The notes under the pieces are model-generated. The model had not been told where the DNA came from, did not search any database, and saw only the letters and a list, made by a program, of their open reading frames with translations. This document shows positions 11,301 to 19,484 of a stretch of 32,240 bases of DNA, piece by piece. Where the stretch lies: the NCBI GenBank assembly GCA_007133195.1, contig SLNH01000435.1, positions 1-32,240 of the forward strand, in the 5' to 3' direction. This DNA is from Nannocystineae bacterium (GTDB taxonomy: Bacteria > Myxococcota_A > Polyangia > Haliangiales > Haliangiaceae). The first letter of the stretch is position 1. Each line of letters opens with the position of its first letter. The translations under genes were made by a program, and so were the position numbers.

Positions 11301-11608
11301 GCGCGGATTTGCTCGGCTGTGAGCAGCGGCTCGTCCCACGCGCCCTCACCCAACCGCTCCTCCGTCCGCTGGCGCCAGTATTCCAGCTCGGCGTGCGCCG
11401 GCTCGACGCCCGGCATCCGCTCGTCCGCCCTCCGCGCCGCCGGACAGTCCTCCGTCCGCTCCCGCTCCACGGCCTCGGGCCGAAATTCGGGATCGCCCGG
11501 CGACGCGGAGTCGCGCTCGCCTCCGCTGCAGCCCGCGCTGGACGCGGCTAGCGGCACGGCGAGCGACGTGAAGACGAATGCCCATCTCAAAGCCTGAATT
11601 CGCCGCAC
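8378..11608 (-). CDS. NlpC/P60 lipoprotein with a second papain-like domain
   Basis: Large 1076-residue predicted envelope hydrolase. The signal peptide ends at SAGC (Cys27). Residues ~85-160 resemble the N-terminal stabilising domain of NlpC/P60 SH3b1-type proteins. SH3-like segments follow around PLDRNRCSTARSQ and SRLPVHDGGG. The first NlpC/P60 domain has C349 (GRDCSRYLLDVF), H409 (FPGHIMLYLG) and H426 (AIHALAEY), the expected Cys-His-His set for cutting peptidoglycan stem peptides. A beta-sandwich-like linker covers ~500-590. A second papain-like region has C672 (PDCAELPYTLRAYFAWK) and H779 (DPYGHLIVL), followed by ~270 residues I do not recognise. The start is GTG 11608 and lacks a clear ribosome site. 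Two catalytic domains on one chain is unusual. Confidence 0.88.
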   Translation of the reverse strand: MRRIQALRWAFVFTSLAVPLAASSAGCSGGERDSASPGDPEFRPEAVERERTEDCPAARRADERMPGVEPAHAELEYWRQRTEERLGEGAWDEPLLTAEQIRALNESMRVPREGFYGQVDLMDPLSRQEVVDQLFEREEYLATRLENGVYVAGDGGGDASVALSGLAEDMELDPEHRVALGDVPFYCAPTSERFFERDSVLPLDRNRCSTARSQEPIEVLGLASDDFLLARARYTWGFIPADAPLSPALSSEAAERFVRGPHVTTGDSAFRPGTAGAREVPPGSRLPVHDGGGQRQVYVAGERGVAAAPAPDGARDAERPFTRAAVLEEAFSLLGTPYGFGGEDGGRDCSRYLLDVFETFGIEMPRHSGWQADAGSFSIDVKDLDEDELLPVLDEAEEKGVVLLAFPGHIMLYLGREEDGRPMAIHALAEYLEPCDDGEGEITVAVDTVQVSDLELGRHTSRGALIERVERIAVLGAAPGVELAGVADVRPAAPVPEPAAGECTGGDRLLVTPAQPGAGEPVRIAAATESDPGAAELAIFGPTERDVPEPIRTGGPPYGWISEIEDPEPGSYTAVLGDGDQVYACRRFEVGERVGVEDRGPASGPIWNDRNEWDPAHEDLFSVFVERLFDYSIEEDLTWTDLNEVVADRERNLLYGYLGRGEEDDLNFVPDCAELPYTLRAYFAWKLELPFGYHGCSRARDNRPPQCGPGGTNEMSRSSVDRSDDVHAFQRFIHNRMRSIVHSSAGRTVPEYEDSDYYPVPLTREALRPGTTFIDPYGHLIVLTSWIPQTHEDYGILIGSDAQPDGTVGMRRFWRGSFLFIPETHSGGAGFKAFRPWRRDGGRLVKATNEELKSRPRVPHSLEQYEGSEDDFYDAMNALINPRPLDADSMMASLVDALDDEVARRVNAVENGEEFLRGRSFRPIDMPYDSDIFLTTGPWENYSTPSRDWRLLASMDTVAEFPDAVKRNPDQFQLSSDDVDAEVRALRERLDDQLASRSFTYERSDGSDWELTLKDVIDRIETFEMSWNPNDCPEVRWAAPEGSEERETCDRRAPAPQRERMADYRPWFTERSRPAR

Positions 11609-11668
11609 CTCGGCTAGGGTACTGCGCCTTCTGCCCAGCGTCGAGGGGCGGACGGCCCCGTCACGGAC

Positions 11669-11689
11669 GGCCCCGCCAAAGGCGGGGCC
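11669..11689 (-). terminator. Perfect GC hairpin after the flavoprotein gene
   Basis: Arms at 11669-11677 (ggccccgcc) and 11681-11689 pair over 9 perfect bp with loop aaa. The site is 70 bases beyond the stop of the minus-strand FAD oxidoreductase gene and before the start of the next gene. No T tract is present. Confidence 0.55.
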
Positions 11690-11758
11690 CGGGCGCGCCG
11701 GGCCGCGCCGCGCGCGCTGTAGACACCGGAATTTTCGGCGCCTTACCCCGGCGCGGCG

Positions 11759-13252
11759 TCACTCCCGGAACATGCCGAAGCCCGGGGTGAGCACGTTATC
11801 GGGATCGTGGCGGCGCTTCGTGCGCACGAGAAAACCCCACGCGGGGCGAAAGTGCCGCCGCCACTCGCCCAGTGTGGTGTTCGGAACCGAGCTGATCACG
11901 TAGCGCGTCCCGCCCCGCGCCACGATTTCGTCGTGGATCCGGCGGTTGTCGGCGAGCATGGACGCCACGATGTCCGGGTCGTCGGGCGGAAACCGGAGCA
12001 GACTCAGGAAAAACGCCACCCGCTCCTTGGGAAGCCGAAAGAGCGGCCGCTTTACCGCGCGGGTGTCGATCGGGTAGACGAGCGCCAAGCCGGCCCCGAG
12101 ATCCTCCGGGGTGAGGCGCTCGGTAAAGGTCCGTATGTAGCTCGCCGCTTGCGAGCCCGGGATCCACATACTGAGCCACGGGTGCGGCGCGGCCCACAAG
12201 CTTTGGGCCTTGAGCACCGTCATCAGCGGATCCACGCGGAATTGCCATTCCCGGTAGGTGACGGGGAAGATCTCCGCCGACGGGCGATCGTCGCTTAGGC
12301 CCTCGAGGAGCTCGCCGGTGTCGGGCGCGTCGGGCGCGTCGAAATAGGCGGCCGCCTCGATCATGAAGCCCCACCCCGATCCCTCCTGGCGCGGAACGAC
12401 GTGCCCTTCCTGGTAGTCGAAGCGTCCGTCGTCGAGCAAAAGCGTCTGATCCCGGACGTAGGTCTCCGCGTCGCGGTAAAACAGATGAAAGATGAGGGCG
12501 TGGGTGCGCGCCGGGGCGAGGCGCACCTTCGCGCGCACGATGAGCGCCACCTGCCCACACCCGGCGAGGACGGCCTCGAACAGGCTGCGATGTTGGCTCG
12601 GCGAGCACACGAGGCGCTCGCCGGCGCCGGTCACCACCTCGAGCTCGTCGACCTGATCCGCCTGAACGCCGAGCCTCGGGCTGTGCCCGCCGACGCCGCC
12701 GACGCTCAGCGTACCGCCGACGGAAAGGTGGAGGTAATCCGTCATCACGGCCGGCGCCAGGCCGAACGCCTCCGCCGCGTCGAGAAGCTCCGACCAGCGG
12801 ACTCCAGGCCCCACGTCGGCAAGGCGCCGCTGCGGGTCGATGCCGTGGATCGTCGCGAGCGGCTTCACATCAATGACGATGCCCCCCTCGACCTGCGCCT
12901 GCCCGAAGCTCGAGTGCGACTCGCGCAGATCGCCCGTGCCCGACTGCCCATTCATCGCCACTTGGATACCGCGACGCCTGGCGAAGCGGACGATGGCGAC
13001 GACGTCGTCCACGGAGCCGGGTTTCAAGACCGCGACCGGCGCCCGAAAGCGCACGCGGCCAAAATCCTCGGTGAAGCGCTCGATGACATCAGGGTCCGTA
13101 TGGACCGTTCCGTCGAGGTCGGGGAGCTCGTCGAATGGCTCCTCCGCGTTTGCCTCGGTGACCCAAGCACGCCTCCCGGGGTGCCACCCGAGTACGAGCG
13201 CGCCTCCCGCGAGCGCGCCCAAGCCTTTGACGAAGGTGCGTCTACTCTGCAT
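11759..13252 (-). CDS. Tat-exported FAD-linked oxidoreductase, cytokinin-dehydrogenase-like
   Basis: Flavoenzyme of the FAD_binding_4/PCMH fold. The N-terminus carries a twin-arginine signal (SRRTFVKGLGALAGGALVLG), so the folded protein is probably exported. The FAD domain begins near VRFRAPVAVLKPGSVDDV. The segment ESHSSFGQAQVEGGIVIDV aligns with the GHS..GQA..PGGVVIDM block of cytokinin dehydrogenases, making H113 the candidate covalent FAD ligand. The stretch TDYLHLSVGGTLSVGGVGG, then ELEVVTGAGE and LFEAVLAGCGQ, matches the same family closely. The C-terminus ends NVLTPGFGMF, typical of the fold. ATG 13252 was chosen because the Tat motif follows directly; the frame extends to 13285. The real substrate may be another amine or alcohol. 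Confidence 0.88.
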   Translation of the reverse strand: MQSRRTFVKGLGALAGGALVLGWHPGRRAWVTEANAEEPFDELPDLDGTVHTDPDVIERFTEDFGRVRFRAPVAVLKPGSVDDVVAIVRFARRRGIQVAMNGQSGTGDLRESHSSFGQAQVEGGIVIDVKPLATIHGIDPQRRLADVGPGVRWSELLDAAEAFGLAPAVMTDYLHLSVGGTLSVGGVGGHSPRLGVQADQVDELEVVTGAGERLVCSPSQHRSLFEAVLAGCGQVALIVRAKVRLAPARTHALIFHLFYRDAETYVRDQTLLLDDGRFDYQEGHVVPRQEGSGWGFMIEAAAYFDAPDAPDTGELLEGLSDDRPSAEIFPVTYREWQFRVDPLMTVLKAQSLWAAPHPWLSMWIPGSQAASYIRTFTERLTPEDLGAGLALVYPIDTRAVKRPLFRLPKERVAFFLSLLRFPPDDPDIVASMLADNRRIHDEIVARGGTRYVISSVPNTTLGEWRRHFRPAWGFLVRTKRRHDPDNVLTPGFGMFRE

Positions 13253-13319
13253 GTCTTTCAATCCCCCTGAACGAAGCCGACTCAACGTCCAGGGTAGATC
13301 ATCATCGGGAGCGGTTGCA

Positions 13320-13345
13320 GATCGAATGTCTCGGATCCGATCGAA
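13320..13345. promoter_or_regulatory. Palindrome with flanking direct repeats
   Basis: A perfect 10-base palindrome (tcggatccga, 13331-13340) lies between direct repeats gatcgaa at 13320-13326 and 13339-13345. It sits 68-93 bases upstream of the flavoprotein start and just after the receiver stop, inside a locally AT-rich patch. It could be an operator for the flavoprotein gene. No regulator is identified. Confidence 0.25.
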
Positions 13346-13357
13346 ACGTCTTAATTT

Positions 13358-13741
13358 TTATCCCACCACCCGCGCCACCGTCGCGAGCAGCTCCCCGAAG
13401 TCCACGGGCTTGGTCATGTAGGCATCGGCCCGAGCGGTCAATACCTGGTCCCAGTCCCCGACGCCCGTCATGACGATCACCGGAATCTTTGCCAGCTCCG
13501 GGTCTGTGAGCTGACGGTCGCGGAATTCCCAGCCGCTCATAACCGGCATCATCAGGTCGAGGAGGATCAGATCCGGCAGCGTTCCGCCGCTGCGGAGGTA
13601 CTGGAGGGCTTCGGCGCCGTGCTCCGCTCGCACCACCTCAAACCCCTCGGAGGGCAACAGGAGGCCGAGCATTTCGGTGATATCGCTATCGTCCTCGACG
13701 ATAAGCACGGTGCGCTCGCGAGATCCTGGGGCCTGCCTCAT
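13358..13741 (-). CDS. Single-domain response regulator (CheY-like)
   Basis: A stand-alone receiver of 127 residues with every key residue: acidic pair D17/D18 (IVEDDSD), phosphoacceptor D62 (LILLDLMMP), T92 (VIVMTGV) and K111 (YMTKPVDF). It has no output domain, so it would pass phosphate on or act by protein contact. Its ATG overlaps the stop of the hybrid kinase gene by four bases (ATGA, 13738-13741). The two are therefore translationally coupled, and this is the likely direct phosphotransfer partner of that kinase. The gene ends in a TAA within a small AT-rich patch. Confidence 0.95.
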   Translation of the reverse strand: MRQAPGSRERTVLIVEDDSDITEMLGLLLPSEGFEVVRAEHGAEALQYLRSGGTLPDLILLDLMMPVMSGWEFRDRQLTDPELAKIPVIVMTGVGDWDQVLTARADAYMTKPVDFGELLATVARVVG

Positions 13742-16700
13742 CGATCTGCGTGTCCGTGTCGCGTCGGCGCCGAAGGCGAGGCCGCCGGCCCGCGCATCGG
13801 TAGCTCCACTGTGAACGTGGTGTACACCCCGGGCTCGCTCCGAGGCGCGACGGAGCCGCCCAGGGCAGTCACGATTTGCTTGGTGATATACAGCCCGAGC
13901 CCGAGCCCTCCGTAGTGGGCGGCCGGCGCCGCACGCTGAAACCGATCGAAGATACTGTCCATCCGCTCGGGGAGAATGCCCACACCGTGATCCGTCACCT
14001 CGAGCGTAGCGCTGTGCGCACCGCCACTCAATTCGATCTCAATCGGCTCTCCGGCGCCGAACTTGAGGGCGTTTGCGACGAGATTCGTGACGACTTGCTC
14101 GAGGCGAGCCCGGTCCCAGCGGCCGACGACCGCCTCGCCTGTGCGTACGCTGATCGTGCAGCCGGCGCGCGCCGCCTGCGACTCGAAGCTATCCGCGACG
14201 TCTCGCACGACGTCGGCGAGATCCACATCCTCCACGTTGAGGTGCAGGCGCCCCGCGTGAATCCGCGACACGCTGAGGAGATCGTCCACGAGCTTCGAGA
14301 GCTGAGCCACCTGCCTGTCGAGGATCTGGAGGACGCGCCCTAGATCCCGGGTCCCTCCCTTTTCGATCGCCCCCTGCACCAACCCCTGAGCGACCAGGGT
14401 GAGCGACGTGAGCGGCGTCTTCAGCTCGTGGGAGGCGATGGACAAAAACTCATCCCGCACGCTCACGGCCCGCTGAGCCTGCGCGTAGAGGCGGGCGTTG
14501 TCCATGGCGAACGCCGCCCGGTGGGCGAGCTCGCGCGCCAAAATTCGGTCTCCTTCTCCGTAGGGACGGCCTCCCCCGCAGACCAGGACGCCGAGGCCCC
14601 TATCCCGCGCCGCGAGCGGCACGGACAGGATCGCTTGCGTGCCCGGCGGAAGATGGCTCCCGCGGCCGTCTCCCACGCCCCAAATGCTCGCCTCTCCCGA
14701 CGCCGCCACCTCGGCGATCGCTTCGCTGAGGAGGCTGTGCGCGGGCGGATCCAGCATGCTCCGATCCGCGAGGTGCGCCGGATGCAAAACCGCGCCCTGA
14801 ACGTCCGGATCCTCATCATTCGACGGATAGACGGCGCACCAGTCGGCGAGAAAGGGCACGGCGAGCTCGCCGATCCGGCTCACGATGGTTGTGTGGTCGA
14901 GCGAGCGCACGAGCGACGCGCTCGCGTCGGCGAGAAACCGCACCGACTGCTCGGCGCGCTTCCTGTCGGCGATCTCCACGTTCAGACCTTCGAACAGGAG
15001 GCTGTTTTCCAACGAGGTCGCGATCTGCGAGGACAGGAGGGTGAGCACGCGAACGCGCGCAGCCGGGAACGCGTTCGTGGTGAGCCGGTTTTCGAGGTAA
15101 AGCACGCCGGCCGGTCCGGTCTTGCGAGGGATCGGGAGCGCCAGGACCGAGTGCGCGCCACCCTCTCGCAAGGCCTGCTCCACGCCGAGCTCTCGGCCCT
15201 GCCACGGCTCACCGAAGACGATCGGCTCGTCCCGCTCGCGCACCTCGTGAGCGATCGCGCGTATTACATCCGGCGGCCGCTCGGCGGGCGCCGACGCCCG
15301 CTGGACGAGCGTTCCCCCGTCGTCGAGCAGGAGCGCGCCACCTGTCGCCCCTGCCACTTCCAGAGACAGCGTCATCAGCTTGTCGAGGAGGCGATCCAGA
15401 ACGACTTCGCTCGACAGCGTCTCGTAGGCCCGATGGAGCGCCATGAGGTCGAGGGTCGCGTGCTCGGCGCCCGCCTCGGCGCCCGCCCGCCACAGCGCCG
15501 GGCCGCCGGCGGCCACCTCGGGGAAGGCCTGCTCGAGCGCCGCGACCTTCGCGTTCGCGCCCCACTGGGCGTACCCCTCGAGCGCTGCGCTCGCGTAGAG
15601 CTTGGCGATCCGCCGCCTGCCCTGGCCGCGCCAAAACCGGGCCGCCGCCTCGTTGGCGATCGCCGCGTCCCGCGTGGCCTCGACCTGGTCCGCCGCGTCG
15701 ATCGCCTCGTCGTAGCGCGCCGCCGCCGCCGACACATCGCCGGCCAGGCGCGCGAGCTCCGCCAGAACGAGGAGGTATTTGTGGCGGTAATTCGTCGGCG
15801 CCCGATCCGCCCACAGCGCGAGCTCGCCGAGGCGCTCCTCGATCGCTTGGCAAAAGCGCCCCGCGTCCTCGCGCGCTGCGAGGGCCAGCGCGTGAAAGAA
15901 CCGGTGGTCCGCGAGCGGTGCGATGCCCCCGACAAGCCCCAGATGGCGCGCCGCGCGGTCGGCCATGGCGATCGCCTCATCGTAGCGGCCGGCCAAAAAC
16001 GCGACCTCGAGTCGCAATGTGTAATAGAGCGAGAGCGACAGCGGGTTGTCGCCCGACGAAGCGAGATAGATCGACTCGTCGAAGGTCTCGTCCTCGAAAT
16101 CGCCGAGCTCCCGCGTGCTCCCCTTGAGCGACCGGATCGCCTGGCGATACGCCAGGAGGTAGTCTTGCCCCGCCTTGGCCCGCACGCTCGCGGCGAGCCC
16201 GAAAAACGACTCGATCTCCGCCGAGATGTCCGCGAGGGGTTCGCCGCGGTGATAGCGCGCGACGACGACGGTCCCCGCCGCGTAGACGGCGAATTGGAGC
16301 TCGCCTCCCTCGAGCCCGCGCGAGACGGCGCGCCGCAGGATCGACACGCTCATCGACAGCGGCGCCCGCCAGTGGTTAATGAAGCAGCCAAAGACGTGCA
16401 GCGTGCGGCACTCCTGCACCGGGTCGTCGAACGAGCGGCTGAGCTCGGCGCCGGCACGTCCGAGCGCATGAGCGGTCTCGTAATCCCGCTTGAGGGCGCA
16501 CAGCGCCATCCCCAGGGTCGCGTACGCGAGCGGCGAGTACACGGCGTTGCCGTGCTCGAGGGATGTGTTGACCATGCGGGCCGCGATGAACTCCAAAAGC
16601 TGCGGATCGCTCACGTACGCGGGCGAGATGAGGTTGGCCAGAAGCTCCATGCGGGCGAGCCTCGTCCGGTCCTCCATCACAGGGAGACCGAGCAAGCCGG

Positions 16701-19329
16701 ATTCCTGGCCCCGCGCCAGGGAGGTGCGGACGGCGGCGAGCTCGCGCTCGGCCGCTCGCTCTCGATCGGCTGGGAGCTCGAGCCCGAGCGCGGCGAGCCC
16801 TTCGCGGCCGCGTTCGATCGCCGCCTCCATCTCGCCGCGCGTAGACGCGGCGATGACCTCGAGGTTGGCGAGGTCGGCGACCTCGAACCCCGAGCTCGCC
16901 AAAGAGCGGCCGTCGGCGATGAGCTGACTCGCTCGGTCGTCGTCGCCGCTCAAAAACGCGCACTCGGCCGCGTCGCGACTCAGCCGAAATGCGAGCTCAC
17001 GTCGATCCTCCAGGGGGCCGATGGTTCGCAACAGGTCGAGCCCGCGCGTTAGGTAGCCAAGGCCTGAGCCATACGCGTTGGAAGCCCGCGCCGCGTTACC
17101 GGCTTCCGCGCACTCGCGGGCGAGTTCGAGACGCTCGGCGTCGGAGTCGATGAGCGGCGCGCCGCGGCTCCCATGATCGACCACGTCGAAGATCGAAACG
17201 CGCCTCCCGCGCTCTCGCTGTTCGCGAAGGTGCCGTCCGATGACGAGGTGAATCTCCTGTCTACGGCGCTCGTCCGCGATCAGCTCGTAGGCCGCCTCAT
17301 GGACTTGATCGTGCGCGAACCGATAGGAGGCCGTCTCGGACGCGTCGCCGCGTCCGGCGAGCAGCCCCTCGCGGACCGGGGCCCAAAGCCGCCTCGCCAC
17401 GGGCTCTCGATCCTGGCCGGCGATCGCAGCGAGGTCGTCCAGATCGAAAGGGCCCTTGAAGCAGGCCGCCATGGCCAGCAGGTCTTGAATGTCGCCCGAA
17501 AGCCCCTTCATCGTGTCGAGCATGAGGCTGCTGACGTTTTCGGTCGCCTCGGCGCCGTCGACCCGGCCTTCGTCCCAGGTCCACGCGCCCCGCGACACGT
17601 CGAAGACGAGGGCGCCTTGGTCGTGGATCCGGCTCAAGAACCGCCGGACGAACAGCGCGTTGCCCGCGGTCTTGCGGAGGATCGAGCGCGCAAGCGGGGC
17701 CACCGCCTCCGGCGAGGTTTGCAGCGTATCGGCGAGGAGCGCGGTGATCGCGGCCTCGTCCAGGGCCGTGATCGGCAGGGTCTCCACGCGAGTCCCGGCG
17801 TCCGGCGCCGCGGCCAAAATTGCATCCACCCGCTCGCGCGCCGCGGCGTCGTCACCCCGGTAGGCGGCGATAAGGACGAGGGATACGGGGCTCTCGGGAT
17901 CGAGGCGTTCGGTCGCCAGGAGGTGCAAAAGGTCGAATGAAGACGCGTCCGCCCACTGCAAGTCGTCGAGAAACAAGACCAGGGGTCGAAAGCTCTCCGC
18001 GAGAGTGCGCACCAGGCTCACCAGCGTGCGGTGAAAGCGTTTTTCGCTCTCCACCGCCCCGAGGCTGGCCACGGGCTTTTGCGGCCCCGCGAGGTCCTCG
18101 AGCTCGGGAAGCAGGTCGAACAGCAGTTGTACGTTCCGCCCGATTTCCTCATCGAGGCTGTCACGCAGGCGGCGACGCTCGGCCTCCGAGGCGTCAAGGC
18201 ACTCGCGGAGGATCGGGCGGAGCGCCTGCGCCCAAAGCGCATAGGGGACGTCAGCGCCGGCCAGCGCCGCCTTGCCCGACGCCAAGGCGCTGCCGGCCGG
18301 CAGCAACTTGCCGAGCTCGAAAATCAGCGCTGACTTTCCCGCGCCGGCCGGCCCGAACACCGCGATGAGCGAGCGTCCCCCGTCCGCCGCCGCCCGAGCC
18401 ACGTTGTCGCGAAGCCTTTCGAGCTCGCGCTGGCGGCCGTACAGGCGCGCGGGGAGCGGCAGCGGCCGCTGGGTGTCGCCCCGCCCCAACTCGAAAGGCG
18501 GCAGGCTTTGCGCGCGCCGCCATTGCCGCAGGGCTTCTTCGAGGTCGAGCGCGAGCGCCGCAGCGCTCTGATAGCGACGCTCCGGCGCCTTGGCCAAAAG
18601 CTTCAAGACGAGCTCGGAGAGGAGCCGGGGGACTTTCGGGTTGATCGTGGTGGGCTCCACGGGTGCCCGCGCGAGGTGGGCGTGCGTCACCTCGACCGGG
18701 TCGGAGACGGCGAACGGCGGTGAGCCCGTGAGCACCTTGTAGAAGGTCGCGCCGAGGGAATACAGATCTGCCCGATGATCGACGCCCCGATCCATCCGGC
18801 CCGTCTGCTCCGGCGCGAGATAGTAGAGCTCGCCGGGGTGGGCCGCGGTCATCGCCTCCGGCGACAGGCCGAGAATCTGGGTAGCCGCGTCGAAATCGAC
18901 GAGCGTCGGCCGCCCATCCTCGCCCATCACCACGTTTTGCGGGCTGATTTCCCGATGGAGGACATGCTGGTCGTGGAGGGCGGCGACGATCTGCGCGAGC
19001 TCGACAAGGAGGGGGAGCGCCTGGCTGACCTCCAAGGGGCGATGGCGGAGGAATTCGTGGAGGTTTTGCCGGCCGGCGTCCGCGAGGACGAGCGCCGGGC
19101 CGGCGATCCCTTCGTCCAAGGCGAGCGCGTTGGAGATCCGCGGCCTGTGCGGCGAGCTGGCGACCTTGCAAAGGATCCCGTACTCGTGGCGGAGCGCCGC
19201 GCCCGCGTCTTTTCCGCTCGCGCCTTCGCGGACTGACTTAACCACCACCGGCGCACCGGCCGCTGTGTGGCAGCGTCGGACGACAAACCGCCAGCCTTCG
19301 TGGACCGTATCTCGGCACTCGTACTCCAC
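13738..19329 (-). CDS. Hybrid Ser/Thr kinase - AAA ATPase - GAF - histidine kinase
   Basis: A 1863-residue multidomain sensor. Residues ~1-280 are a protein-kinase fold with K31 (VVVKSV), an HRD-type loop reading HRE (H125-R126-E127), N132 and D145 (VDFDAA). An AAA/STAND-type ATPase follows with Walker A GPAGAGKS (K332) and Walker B LFLDDLQWAD. The middle (~650-1300) is an alpha-helical TPR-like region. Two GAF domains lie at about 1310-1455 and 1470-1620. The histidine kinase has H1634 (IASHELKTPL), an N box (NLVANALKFG) and G boxes (DHGVGI, GLGLGLYI). The start is GTG 19329 behind a gggagggg motif. This domain order is known in Myxococcota and cyanobacteria. The Glu in place of the catalytic Asp suggests weak or absent Ser/Thr kinase activity. 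Confidence 0.95.
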   Translation of the reverse strand: MEYECRDTVHEGWRFVVRRCHTAAGAPVVVKSVREGASGKDAGAALRHEYGILCKVASSPHRPRISNALALDEGIAGPALVLADAGRQNLHEFLRHRPLEVSQALPLLVELAQIVAALHDQHVLHREISPQNVVMGEDGRPTLVDFDAATQILGLSPEAMTAAHPGELYYLAPEQTGRMDRGVDHRADLYSLGATFYKVLTGSPPFAVSDPVEVTHAHLARAPVEPTTINPKVPRLLSELVLKLLAKAPERRYQSAAALALDLEEALRQWRRAQSLPPFELGRGDTQRPLPLPARLYGRQRELERLRDNVARAAADGGRSLIAVFGPAGAGKSALIFELGKLLPAGSALASGKAALAGADVPYALWAQALRPILRECLDASEAERRRLRDSLDEEIGRNVQLLFDLLPELEDLAGPQKPVASLGAVESEKRFHRTLVSLVRTLAESFRPLVLFLDDLQWADASSFDLLHLLATERLDPESPVSLVLIAAYRGDDAAARERVDAILAAAPDAGTRVETLPITALDEAAITALLADTLQTSPEAVAPLARSILRKTAGNALFVRRFLSRIHDQGALVFDVSRGAWTWDEGRVDGAEATENVSSLMLDTMKGLSGDIQDLLAMAACFKGPFDLDDLAAIAGQDREPVARRLWAPVREGLLAGRGDASETASYRFAHDQVHEAAYELIADERRRQEIHLVIGRHLREQRERGRRVSIFDVVDHGSRGAPLIDSDAERLELARECAEAGNAARASNAYGSGLGYLTRGLDLLRTIGPLEDRRELAFRLSRDAAECAFLSGDDDRASQLIADGRSLASSGFEVADLANLEVIAASTRGEMEAAIERGREGLAALGLELPADRERAAERELAAVRTSLARGQESGLLGLPVMEDRTRLARMELLANLISPAYVSDPQLLEFIAARMVNTSLEHGNAVYSPLAYATLGMALCALKRDYETAHALGRAGAELSRSFDDPVQECRTLHVFGCFINHWRAPLSMSVSILRRAVSRGLEGGELQFAVYAAGTVVVARYHRGEPLADISAEIESFFGLAASVRAKAGQDYLLAYRQAIRSLKGSTRELGDFEDETFDESIYLASSGDNPLSLSLYYTLRLEVAFLAGRYDEAIAMADRAARHLGLVGGIAPLADHRFFHALALAAREDAGRFCQAIEERLGELALWADRAPTNYRHKYLLVLAELARLAGDVSAAAARYDEAIDAADQVEATRDAAIANEAAARFWRGQGRRRIAKLYASAALEGYAQWGANAKVAALEQAFPEVAAGGPALWRAGAEAGAEHATLDLMALHRAYETLSSEVVLDRLLDKLMTLSLEVAGATGGALLLDDGGTLVQRASAPAERPPDVIRAIAHEVRERDEPIVFGEPWQGRELGVEQALREGGAHSVLALPIPRKTGPAGVLYLENRLTTNAFPAARVRVLTLLSSQIATSLENSLLFEGLNVEIADRKRAEQSVRFLADASASLVRSLDHTTIVSRIGELAVPFLADWCAVYPSNDEDPDVQGAVLHPAHLADRSMLDPPAHSLLSEAIAEVAASGEASIWGVGDGRGSHLPPGTQAILSVPLAARDRGLGVLVCGGGRPYGEGDRILARELAHRAAFAMDNARLYAQAQRAVSVRDEFLSIASHELKTPLTSLTLVAQGLVQGAIEKGGTRDLGRVLQILDRQVAQLSKLVDDLLSVSRIHAGRLHLNVEDVDLADVVRDVADSFESQAARAGCTISVRTGEAVVGRWDRARLEQVVTNLVANALKFGAGEPIEIELSGGAHSATLEVTDHGVGILPERMDSIFDRFQRAAPAAHYGGLGLGLYITKQIVTALGGSVAPRSEPGVYTTFTVELPMRGPAASPSAPTRHGHADR

Positions 19330-19484
19330 TGCACTTTGGCCCCTCCCGAGCCCGTCGCTCCCGCTCGCATTACAATTGTCTCACCGCACCACCCACGTGC
19401 AAACCGACCGGCCGGGACAGCCCGAACCGTCACCACTCCAGCGTCGATTGGGCGTCCGGGCCGTACGAGGCGTACGAGGCGCCG

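Noticed and set aside
14428-17052. 874-codon open frame on the plus strand
   Set aside because: It lies fully antisense to the hybrid kinase, is rich in Arg, His and Gly, and shows no domain. High GC removes stops in this frame.
19462-19479. Tandem gtacgaggc copies upstream of the kinase gene
   Set aside because: Only two 9-base units just after the M17 stop; too short to separate from chance in GC-rich DNA.
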